NCBI GenBank assembly: GCA_050180705.1
Contig: JBFXDX010000002.1
Location: 248,001-312,000 of the forward strand
Length of the DNA: 64,000 bases
Source: SB25 sp050180705
GTDB lineage: Bacteria; Bacteroidota; Bacteroidia; Bacteroidales; Tenuifilaceae
Direction: 5' to 3'
Part shown: piece by piece, positions 8,996-16,700 of the stretch
How positions within the stretch are numbered: the first letter of the stretch is position 1
How the letters are laid out: every line of letters begins with the position of its first letter
Translations under genes and position numbers: made by a program
The notes under the pieces: generated by a model
The model's input: the letters and a program-made list of their open reading frames with translations, nothing else
The model's database searches: none
Told to the model about the DNA's origin: nothing

Positions 8996-9823
8996 ATGGA
9001 ACCTGTAAAGCAATGGTGGATTACTCCGAGAAACAGAAAGTTGTTTGCGTGGCATTTATTGCCGGTTTCACAGCCCAAGGCTGTAGTATTATTGGTGCAT
9101 GGGCATGGTGAGCACTCTTGGCGGTATTTGCATTGGGCAAAACGGTTTGCGTACTGTGGCTATATTTTTGCTTCGTGGGATCATTTTGGACATGGTTTAT
9201 CCGATGGACAGCGAGGGCATATTCGTTACTATGAGCAGTTGCTTCTCGAAATTGATTTGGCTGTTACCAAGATTAAAGCAATGTTCCCTAATTTGCCAAT
9301 AGTGCTTTATGGGCATAGTATGGGTGGAAATATTGCTTTGAACTATGCAATTAGACGGTCGTCGCCAGTTAAATTATTAATAGTAACATCTCCGTGGATT
9401 GAATTGGCTAAGCCAGTATCAAAATGTATTGATGTGTTGAGTCGGATTATGAATAAGGTGTTGCCTTTTTATCCAATTAAATCGCCAATAAAACCAGAAG
9501 AAATTTCTCATGTTGATGAAGTGGTTGAAAAGTATGCGATGGATCCATTAATTCATGGATGGATTACGCCTCGATTGTTAACATCAATTGTTGATGCCGG
9601 TAAGTATGCACTGAAAAATGCTAGTAGGATAAAAATTCCGACCCTGTTGATGCATGGCGGAGCAGATACCATTACATCCGTAAGTGCAACCAATCGAATT
9701 GCCAGTTATATACCAAGTTCAACCTACGTTGAATGGCCCAACCTTTTTCACGAAATTCATAACGAAAGTCAACAGAATGAAGTTTTTAATCAAATAAAGG
9801 ATTGGATTGATAAATATTTGTAA
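8996..9823 (+). CDS. Alpha/beta hydrolase, lysophospholipase-like (Hydrolase_4)
   Basis: 275 residues with the serine aminopeptidase S33/monoglyceride lipase fold. Visible are VLLVHGHGEHSWRY (oxyanion region), DHFGHGLSDGQRG, the nucleophile elbow GHSMGG with Ser108, Asp in HGGADTITS and the C-terminal His in FHEIHNE, so the catalytic triad is complete. No signal peptide, therefore cytoplasmic. The exact ester or monoacyl-lipid substrate cannot be told. The stop is four bases before the ATG chosen for the GSCFA gene. Confidence 0.88.
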   Translation: MEPVKQWWITPRNRKLFAWHLLPVSQPKAVVLLVHGHGEHSWRYLHWAKRFAYCGYIFASWDHFGHGLSDGQRGHIRYYEQLLLEIDLAVTKIKAMFPNLPIVLYGHSMGGNIALNYAIRRSSPVKLLIVTSPWIELAKPVSKCIDVLSRIMNKVLPFYPIKSPIKPEEISHVDEVVEKYAMDPLIHGWITPRLLTSIVDAGKYALKNASRIKIPTLLMHGGADTITSVSATNRIASYIPSSTYVEWPNLFHEIHNESQQNEVFNQIKDWIDKYL

Positions 9824-9827
9824 CAGA

Positions 9828-10817
9828 ATGAAGTTTAGAACAGAGGTAGAGGGCGTTAGTTTTCCTTTCAGTATTGGTTATAGAACTCCAACGTTATTTA
9901 TAGGATCGTGTTTTACCGAGAATATTGGTGCCATTATGCGGCAGAATAAAATGCCCGTAATGGTAAACCCTTTTGGGGTTGTTTACAATCCGTACTCAAT
10001 ATACAATAGTTTGCAGAACCTGATTTCGGGAAAAACCTATAACGAGAACGATTTGCAGTTCCGAAATGGTCTTTGGTTCAGCTTCGATCATCATACACGT
10101 TATTCGATGAGCAATGTTGATGATTGCTTAAGTCGAATAAACAGTGCTGCAAGGGATGGCCAACAGTTTTTGAATAAAGCTCAGAATTTGATAGTGACCT
10201 TTGGTACTGCGCGTGCTTATAGATTGAAGACTGAAAACCGGGTTGTTGCAAATTGCCATAAATTACCAGCAGCGGAATTTGAGCATCGGCTTATGACTGT
10301 TGATGAAATTGTGGCACTATGGCGTGGCTTGATAGAAGAATTGATAGCAAAGAATAGAGCCATTAAAATTATTTTTACGGTTAGTCCAATTCGGCATTGG
10401 AAGGATGGCCCTGTTGGAAATCAGCTAAGTAAATCTACATTAATAGTTGCTGTACATAAACTTATAGAACATTTTCCTGATAACGCGTTTTACTTTCCGA
10501 GTTATGAAATTATGATGGACGATTTGCGCGACTATAGGTTTTACGATGATGATATGTTGCACCCATCGCCAAAGGCAATTGAGTATATCTGGCAAACGTT
10601 CGAGACGAATTTAATCGATAAACCATCGGTCGACTTAATCGGTAAAATTCATCGAATTGTACAAGCGGTTGGGCACCGGCCATTCAATCCTAACACTTCG
10701 GAACATAAGCGGTTTGTGCAAAAAACGCTTGATGCTATTGATGAGATTTGTAGGGATTTTCCGTTTGTAAATTTCGAAGAGGAAATTGCAACTCTTCGGT
10801 CTCAAATTCAGGAATAA
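9828..10817 (+). CDS. GSCFA-domain protein
   Basis: 329 residues starting MKFRTEVEGVSFPFSIGYRTP. The family name motif appears as FIGSCFTENIG (around residue 25), followed by NPFGVVYNPYSI, the other hallmark. FTVSPIRHWKDG and YDDDMLHPSPKAIEYIW at residues 180-250 look like the GDSL/SGNH-type blocks of the family, with an Asp-x-x-His near the end. GSCFA proteins are thought to be SGNH-type hydrolases of unknown substrate. A start seven codons earlier would overlap the hydrolase stop and is less likely. Confidence 0.85.
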   Translation: MKFRTEVEGVSFPFSIGYRTPTLFIGSCFTENIGAIMRQNKMPVMVNPFGVVYNPYSIYNSLQNLISGKTYNENDLQFRNGLWFSFDHHTRYSMSNVDDCLSRINSAARDGQQFLNKAQNLIVTFGTARAYRLKTENRVVANCHKLPAAEFEHRLMTVDEIVALWRGLIEELIAKNRAIKIIFTVSPIRHWKDGPVGNQLSKSTLIVAVHKLIEHFPDNAFYFPSYEIMMDDLRDYRFYDDDMLHPSPKAIEYIWQTFETNLIDKPSVDLIGKIHRIVQAVGHRPFNPNTSEHKRFVQKTLDAIDEICRDFPFVNFEEEIATLRSQIQE

Positions 10818-10838
10818 TCAACCTTTTTTATTGCTATT

Positions 10839-11480
10839 GTGAATTCAAAGAAAAAGAAAGTCAGAAAAGCCGAGGAGATTGTTAATAGTGTGTCTCATGG
10901 CATTGGGGTATTGCTTGCCATTGCAGCTACTTCGTTATTGGTTATTCGAGGAGCAATGCACGGAACTGCATGGCATATTGTTACGTTTAGTGTGTTTGGA
11001 GCAGGATTAATTAATTTGTACACCGCATCAACACTTTACCATGGAGCCGTTAATCCTCGTCGGAAGGTTAATCTCAATAAGTTTGACCATTCATCTATTT
11101 ACATTCTAATTGCTGCAACTTACACTCCATTTGCCTTGCTTGCGATAAAAGGTTGGCAAGGTTGGATAATTCTTGTGGTTGAGTGGGTAATTGCCATTGC
11201 CGGCGTGGTGTTTAAAGTTTGGTTTTACTCGGTGAAATACCGAAAGTTGTCGGCTTGGCTTTATGTTGTGATGGGGTGGGTGTTTATATTTGCATTAATT
11301 CCATTGATTAGAAATACTCCAGCCCTTTCTCTTTGGTTCTTATTGGCTGGATGTTTGGCTTACTTCTCAGGCGTGTTTTTTTATTTTAAAGATCATTATC
11401 CGTTTGTGCATGGATTTTTTCATCTATTTATAATTATAGGCAGTGCCTGCCATTTCTTCTCACTGTACTTTTTGATTTAA
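10839..11480 (+). CDS. Hemolysin III / PAQR-family membrane protein
   Basis: 213 residues with seven predicted membrane helices. The family's metal-site histidines are visible: VSHGIGVLLAI near the N terminus, STLYHG after helix 2, KFDHSSIYILIAATYTPF and the terminal FFHLFIIIGSACHFFSLYF. The start is GTG at 10839 (MNSKKKKVRKAEE), 21 nt after the GSCFA stop. Bacterial members (YqfA/TrhA type) have been linked to membrane-lipid homeostasis; the name hemolysin is historical. Confidence 0.88.
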   Translation: MNSKKKKVRKAEEIVNSVSHGIGVLLAIAATSLLVIRGAMHGTAWHIVTFSVFGAGLINLYTASTLYHGAVNPRRKVNLNKFDHSSIYILIAATYTPFALLAIKGWQGWIILVVEWVIAIAGVVFKVWFYSVKYRKLSAWLYVVMGWVFIFALIPLIRNTPALSLWFLLAGCLAYFSGVFFYFKDHYPFVHGFFHLFIIIGSACHFFSLYFLI

Positions 11481-11565
11481 AAACAAAGTATCTGAAATAC
11501 GTCATTTAACATACTCTGTTCTTAAATTATTGATTTATTTTTGCCTGAAATCTAAAGTCTAAGAA

Positions 11566-11898
11566 ATGACCTTTAAATATAAACTCAAACCCGAAGAGGT
11601 TAAGGAATTAATTCCACACAAACTGTACTGCTATGCATCCGATATGGTTACCGTTGACGGGTTACCTGTAGGTTATATGCATAAGGAAAAGCCCGAGGAT
11701 GAGGATGATAGTGGATGGCGTTTTTACTCCGGAACCGAAACCGAGGAGTATGTGGAGAACGAGTATCACTTTATGATGTTCGACCTGAACTACATTGCCA
11801 ATTGCGACTCTGCGATTATTCCCTATCTGAAACAAAAAATCGGCACCGAACTCGAGCGAGTTGAGGGTACCGATAATTTTAAACCCGTAGAGGATTAG
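11566..11898 (+). CDS. DUF2185 (Imm33-like) protein
   Basis: 110 residues, soluble and acidic. The conserved DUF2185 core reads YCYASDMVTVDGLPVGYMHKEKPEDEDDSGWRFYSGTE. The domain occurs among putative immunity proteins, but no toxin gene lies nearby, so an immunity role is not supported here. A -7-like TATTTTTG sits at 11536-11543 without a clear -33 box. The stop codon overlaps the stop of the convergent yqeY-like gene. Confidence 0.8.
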   Translation: MTFKYKLKPEEVKELIPHKLYCYASDMVTVDGLPVGYMHKEKPEDEDDSGWRFYSGTETEEYVENEYHFMMFDLNYIANCDSAIIPYLKQKIGTELERVEGTDNFKPVED

Positions 11899-12350
11899 GC
11901 TCCGGCAAGTATTTGCTTAACCATATCCGAAATTACTTTTCCGTCGGCTTTTCCGGCCAATGCCTTTGAGGCAACGCCCATTACTTTTCCCATATCCGAT
12001 GGAGCCTTAGCGCCAACCTGCTCAACTATCTTTTGCAGCTCAGCTTTCAGTTCGTCTGTGCTAAGCATCTTGGGTAGGTATTCCTCAATGAATGCAGCCT
12101 CTGCTAGTTCCTTGTCGGCTAACTCTTGGCGACCAGCTTGAGTGTATTGCTCTGCGGCATCTTTACGTTGCTTATACTGCTTCTGTAGAAGTTTCATCTC
12201 CACATCGGATGAGAGAGAATCCTTGTGCTCTCCATCGGTTTTGGCTAGTAGAATCGCGCTTTTGATGGCGCGTAAGGCTTCGAGTTTTACCTTCTCCTTT
12301 GCCATCATGGCTGCCTTGATATCCTGATTTATACGTTCTTCCAATGACAT
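11895..12350 (-). CDS. GatB/YqeY-domain protein
   Basis: 151 residues, the normal length for stand-alone YqeY proteins. It begins MSLEERINQDIKAAMMAKEKVKLEALRAIKSAI and contains EEYLPKMLSTDEL and the C-terminal DMGKVMGVASKALAGKADGKVISDMVKQIL, both typical. The domain is also found at the C terminus of the GatB amidotransferase subunit and may contact tRNA; the free-standing form has no settled role. Confidence 0.92.
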   Translation of the reverse strand: MSLEERINQDIKAAMMAKEKVKLEALRAIKSAILLAKTDGEHKDSLSSDVEMKLLQKQYKQRKDAAEQYTQAGRQELADKELAEAAFIEEYLPKMLSTDELKAELQKIVEQVGAKAPSDMGKVMGVASKALAGKADGKVISDMVKQILAGA

Positions 12351-12884
12351 ATTGCTTATGTTTTAGTTACGTGATACAAAGATAGCGTGAAACATTTAAT
12401 GTTGGTCGTTAACGGAATATTTTTAAAGTCTCCTGATGAACCGATTAATAACTCGAGCTTACTGCCCATGCTGTGTGTAAAATAACGATCCCGTGCGAAT
12501 TGCCACAATAGCCGGGATTGGACACAAGACTGTAGATGCTGAAAGTTAAATATTTTATTAAGCTTTGCTCTTGGCAATTTGCCGTGCTTTATAGTAGCTC
12601 CAGGCTGGGTTTTAGGCATTGCAGCATTCCAAAATGCCCAGTATTGCAGGATTCTGTGTATTTCTCAGTGCTCTTTTTTTTGTTGATGCCTGCAAAAAGG
12701 TTGTGGAGGCAATCTGGATTTGCCGGTGTGGTATTCTATGTTAAGTACCCCATGGCATAGCCATTTTCAGCGAGGATATTATTGTATTGGTGTGCCGGTG
12801 GGGGCGTGTCATTGGCAAGCCATCCCCATGGTGCCTTTGTAGGTGCGGTTCATAGCTTTTGGATAATAAGTCGCTCGTAACAGC
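12351..12884. other. Long non-coding stretch, nothing recognised
   Basis: About 530 nt between the yqeY-like start and the hairpin array. Short open frames here have no family features. Scattered inverted repeats exist (ATCCCG at 12488-12493 with CGGGAT at 12513-12518; GCATT/AATGC near 12627), but I could not match any known RNA such as tmRNA, RNase P RNA or 6S RNA. A small RNA or a decayed gene remain possible. Confidence 0.4.
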
Positions 12885-12886
12885 AG

Positions 12887-12998
12887 GCGGAGGGAGTTTT
12901 AGCTCCGTAAGGTCGGGGCGAAAATTCCGTAAGGTCGGAACAAAAATTCCGTAAGGTCGGAATTTTTGCTGCGTACGGTCGGAAACGACCCCCTCCGC
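12887..12998. repeat. 22-nt tandem hairpin array
   Basis: CCGTAAGGTCGG recurs at 12905, 12927 and 12949, and as GCGTACGGTCGG at 12971, exactly 22 nt apart. Each unit can fold as a small hairpin with loop TAAGGT: ATTCCG/CGGAAT in unit 3, ATTCCG/CGGAAC in unit 2 and GCTCCG/CGGGGC in unit 1. The whole array is enclosed by GCGGAGGG (12887-12894) and CCCTCCGC (12991-12998). It lies directly behind the 3' end of the HU-like gene. Confidence 0.8.
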
Positions 12999-13008
12999 TT
13001 ACCCCCGT

Positions 13009-13386
13009 CTATTCGGCTTTTTCGTAGTGTATGGTCTCAAGTGCTTTTTTAAGCGCGGCACCAGGCGTAAATATCACCTTTGCATTTTTGATGTTCGATG
13101 CCTTATAGCCCTCCTTGGTGTCGCTACCCTCGCCCGATATGGATAGGCGGAATGTGCCAAACTCGCCAAGCTTTACGCTGTTGCCGGCTATTAGGTACTT
13201 GGGCAATTCCTCAATAAGGTTTTCGAGAACGTTGCTGATATCGCCCGAGGTTAATGACGAACGCCCCGCAATCTCCTTGCTAACTTGCGCTTTGCTAACA
13301 ACACCCTGGTTTATGGGGTTTGCATACCATTTCTTTGGTATTTCAGGCTTTAGTGGGTTGCCTTTTTCTACTAATTTGTACTTCAT
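13009..13386 (-). CDS. HU-HIG-type histone-like DNA-binding protein
   Basis: 125 residues. The HU fold is present but with the extended N terminus of the Bacteroidota HU-HIG group: MKYKLVEKGNPLKPEIPKKWYANPINQGVVSKAQVSKEIAGRSSLTSGDISNVLENLIEELPKYLIAGNSVKLGEFGTFRLSISG, the last part being the HU signature GEFGTF. It probably binds DNA nonspecifically as a nucleoid protein. It is transcribed alone, and the 22-nt hairpin array starts 10 nt after the stop. Confidence 0.88.
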   Translation of the reverse strand: MKYKLVEKGNPLKPEIPKKWYANPINQGVVSKAQVSKEIAGRSSLTSGDISNVLENLIEELPKYLIAGNSVKLGEFGTFRLSISGEGSDTKEGYKASNIKNAKVIFTPGAALKKALETIHYEKAE

Positions 13387-13792
13387 AATTACTTGTTTTA
13401 GTTTATGTTATGTATTTGTTAGTTACAAGTTACTAAAATTATTGCAATTGTAATATACAAGGTGTGACTGTTTTTTTTGTCTTTTTTTGATTTGGAAATT
13501 AGAACGTTAGTTAGGTTGTGGGGTAGGGTGGTTTGTTGGGGTCGAAAAATACATTTTTAAAACTTTTAATGCTTAATTTTTGCAATTCACCTTCAATGTT
13601 TCTCATTTATGAATATTTTTAATATTTGCTGGTAAAGCTCAAAAACTTGATTAATTTTGGTATATTGTTGTTATGCTGTATTTGTCGAAGTTTTTCGATG
13701 TATTTTATAGCTTGTTCCGGATTATCCGAATTAAGATTATTTATATTTTTTGTCTTGTGTTTGAAATTAAAATTAATTCAACCCATAACCCT
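13387..13792. other. Divergent intergenic region, HU-like gene and macroglobulin gene
   Basis: AT-rich, about 400 nt. A plus-strand -7-like TAATTTTG is at 13652-13659, with TTTG at 13625-13628 but a 23-nt spacer, so the promoter call is weak. If it is used, the ATG at 13673 would lie just after the transcription start; the lipoprotein ATG at 13793 is preferred. No other element was recognised. Confidence 0.4.
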
Positions 13793-16700
13793 ATGAGAAA
13801 AAATAAACTATGGAGATCCTTGCTCCTAATCATGCTTAGCGCGTTGGTTGTTGGCCAAATTGCCTGTAAGCGCAAAAAAGAAGTTGTGGTAACGGTCGAT
13901 CCCTCTTTTGGAGAGTACATATCGGCATATACATCGGGATTAATTCCCTCCCGATCAAACATCACGTTTAGGTTGGCACAACCTGCTGCGCTGTTTACAG
14001 CGCAAGGCAATGAGGTGACCGAAAAGTTGTTTAGTTTTTCTCCATCTATCAACGGAAAAACTTACTGGGTTGATGCTCAAACCATCGAATTCCGCCCTGA
14101 TGAACCAATGAAATCGGGCGAAATTTATACATCGTCGTTCGAGCTTGGCAAGTTATTCGATGTAAAGGAGTCGCGTTTCGAAAAGTTCGATTTTAGCTTT
14201 AGGATTATTCCTCAGTCAATTTCCGTTGAGTTTGACGGTTTGCTGGTGGAGAGTGCCGATGCTCCCGATGTTTATGTGCTAGAGGGGCAGCTACAAACTG
14301 CCGATGATGTCGATTTCGAGAAACTCAAAAAATGTGTCGAGGCCAACTATAATGGCAAGGCGGCCGAGGTGGTTATTGAGCCAGCCGAAACAATGAATAC
14401 CTACCGTTTAATTATTAAAGGTATTCAGCGTACCAGCAATAAGGGATTGGTTGAGGTGAAGTGGGATGCCGAAGAAATTGATGGCGACTCAAAGGGCGCC
14501 GAATCGTTTGATGTTCCCGAGCTAGGTGTTTATTCTGTTATCGCATCAAAGGTTACACAGTCGCCGCAGCAGTCGGTACTAATTGTGTTTTCTGATTTGC
14601 TGAACAGCAGCCAGAATTTTGCAGGATTGGTAGAGATTGATGGATTCTCCGATTTAAGGTATGAGGTTAAAAAGAATATGCTTCGGGTATACCTGCCCGA
14701 GGCAATACAGGATGTTCGGGCACTTAAGGTGAACCGTGGCGTTCAGAATGCAATAGGCGATAAGCTCAAGGAGGAGTTCTCGCAGACTTTTGCTTTCGAG
14801 GATGTAAAGCCGGGCATTCGCTCGCTGGGTCGTGGAACTATTCTGCCTACCACTCATGGCTTGGTTTATCCTTTCGAGGCTGTTAACCTAAAGGCTGTAA
14901 CAGTCGAAATTATTAAGATTTATGAGAATAATATACCCTACTATCTTCAGGAGAACACTTTGGGCGGTACATCGGAGCTGAAGCGTGTTGGCTACCCTAT
15001 TTTCAAAAAGGTTATCAACTTAAATCAGCTTGGCGTAATTACTCCAAACAAGTGGACTCGCTATACGCTGGATCTTTCCGAGTTCTTTACAGCCGATCCT
15101 GGTGCAATGTACCAAATTGGTATCAAATTTAACAAGAAGCAGCTTCTTAATCCATGCAGCAGCGACGAGGAGAGCGATGCAACCTCGACCACAATGGAGT
15201 TCGAAACGCAAATTAATACTAGCGATTACGAAGGCCCTGGATACTACTATGACGATTACGATTATTACTACGATTACGACGATGATTACAGCTGGAGCGA
15301 AAGGGATAATCCATGTAACTCTGCCTATTATTCACAATCAAAAATGATTAGGCAGATGATTATTTCGTCGGATCTTGGCGTAATTGCAAAGCTCGGGAAC
15401 GATGGCGGAATGGTTGTGGCTGTGTCGGACTTGCCGACAGCAAAGGCTAAATCGGGCGTGAATGTTCGTATCTCCGATTTCCAGAATCAAACCATTGTGG
15501 AGGGTAGCACCGATGGCGATGGTTTGGTTGAGCTTAAAACAAGCCGTAGGCCATTTCTTGTAACTGTTACCGATGGCAAAATGAAGGGTTATTTGAGGGT
15601 CGATAATGGTACATCAAACTCCCTTAGCAATTTCGACGTGGGAGGTTCCGAGGTTCAGAGCGGGTTGAAGGGAATGATTTATGGCGAACGTGGTGTTTGG
15701 CGTCCTGGCGATTCGTTGCATATTAGTTTTATCCTTGAGGATAAGGCTAGGACGCTGCCGCTGAATCACCCTATTATATGTGAGCTTCGCGATCCTAAAG
15801 GGATGTTGGTGAAAAAGTCGGTGCAGTCCAATAACGAGGTGGGTGTTTTCTATTTTCCAATGGTTACCGATGCGCAAGCGCCTACAGGGCCATGGAAAGC
15901 AACTATTCGAGTTGGTGGTGCTGTTTTCAATAAAACCTTAAAGGTTGAGGCGGTTAAACCCAACAGGCTAAAGATTAATTTTGATCTCGATAAAATTCCT
16001 GCATCAGGAACCATTAGTGCATCGTTGAATGCAAAGTGGTTGCACGGCGCAACTGCTGGTAACCTAAAGGCCATTTACGAGGTTACCACAAGTAAGGCTC
16101 GGGCTACGTTCCCGAATAATGGTAACTATATCTTTGATGATCCCGGAATAGAGTTCTCGCAGCAAACCAATACGCTGTGGGAAGGTCAGCTCGATGCCGA
16201 TGGTAATGCCAAGGTGTATGGATCGATTAGCAAACCCGAAAAGGCTCCCGCTGCCATTAATGTGGTTTTCAAGGGTAGAGTTTTTGAGCAGGGCGGCGAT
16301 TTTAGCATCGATTTATTTTCGAAGACATATAATCCTTTCTCCGAGTTTGTTGGAATTCTTTTACCTCAGGTGAGACCCGGAAGAAGTTGGCTCGAAACCG
16401 ATAAGGATCAGGATTTAAGTGTGGTTACTGTAAATGCCGAGGGCAAACCAGTTAATTGCTCTAACCTCGAAATGGAGCTGTACAAGCTAACATGGCGTTG
16501 GTGGTGGGAGCAACCCGAGAGTGGCGATGGAAATTATGTTAGCAGAAGCTACGATAAGCTAATAACCCGCGAGCGTTTTAGCACTGTTAATGGAAAGGCT
16601 AAGGTTAACCTTAATGTAAAATACCCCGAGTGGGGACGCTTCTACGTAAAGGTTACCAACAAGAATACTGGCAATAGCTGTGGCTCTTTTGTGTATTTCG

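Noticed and set aside
12536..12760. Possible 74-residue protein
   Set aside because: Biased composition, no motif, and it overlaps an open frame on the other strand of equal quality.
12905..12982. CRISPR array
   Set aside because: Steps of 20-22 nt leave no room for spacers, units are hairpins with drift, and no cas genes are present. The same applies to the arrays at 22405 and 61504.
13673..13792. Longer N terminus for the macroglobulin
   Set aside because: It would place 40 residues ahead of a clear lipoprotein signal peptide.
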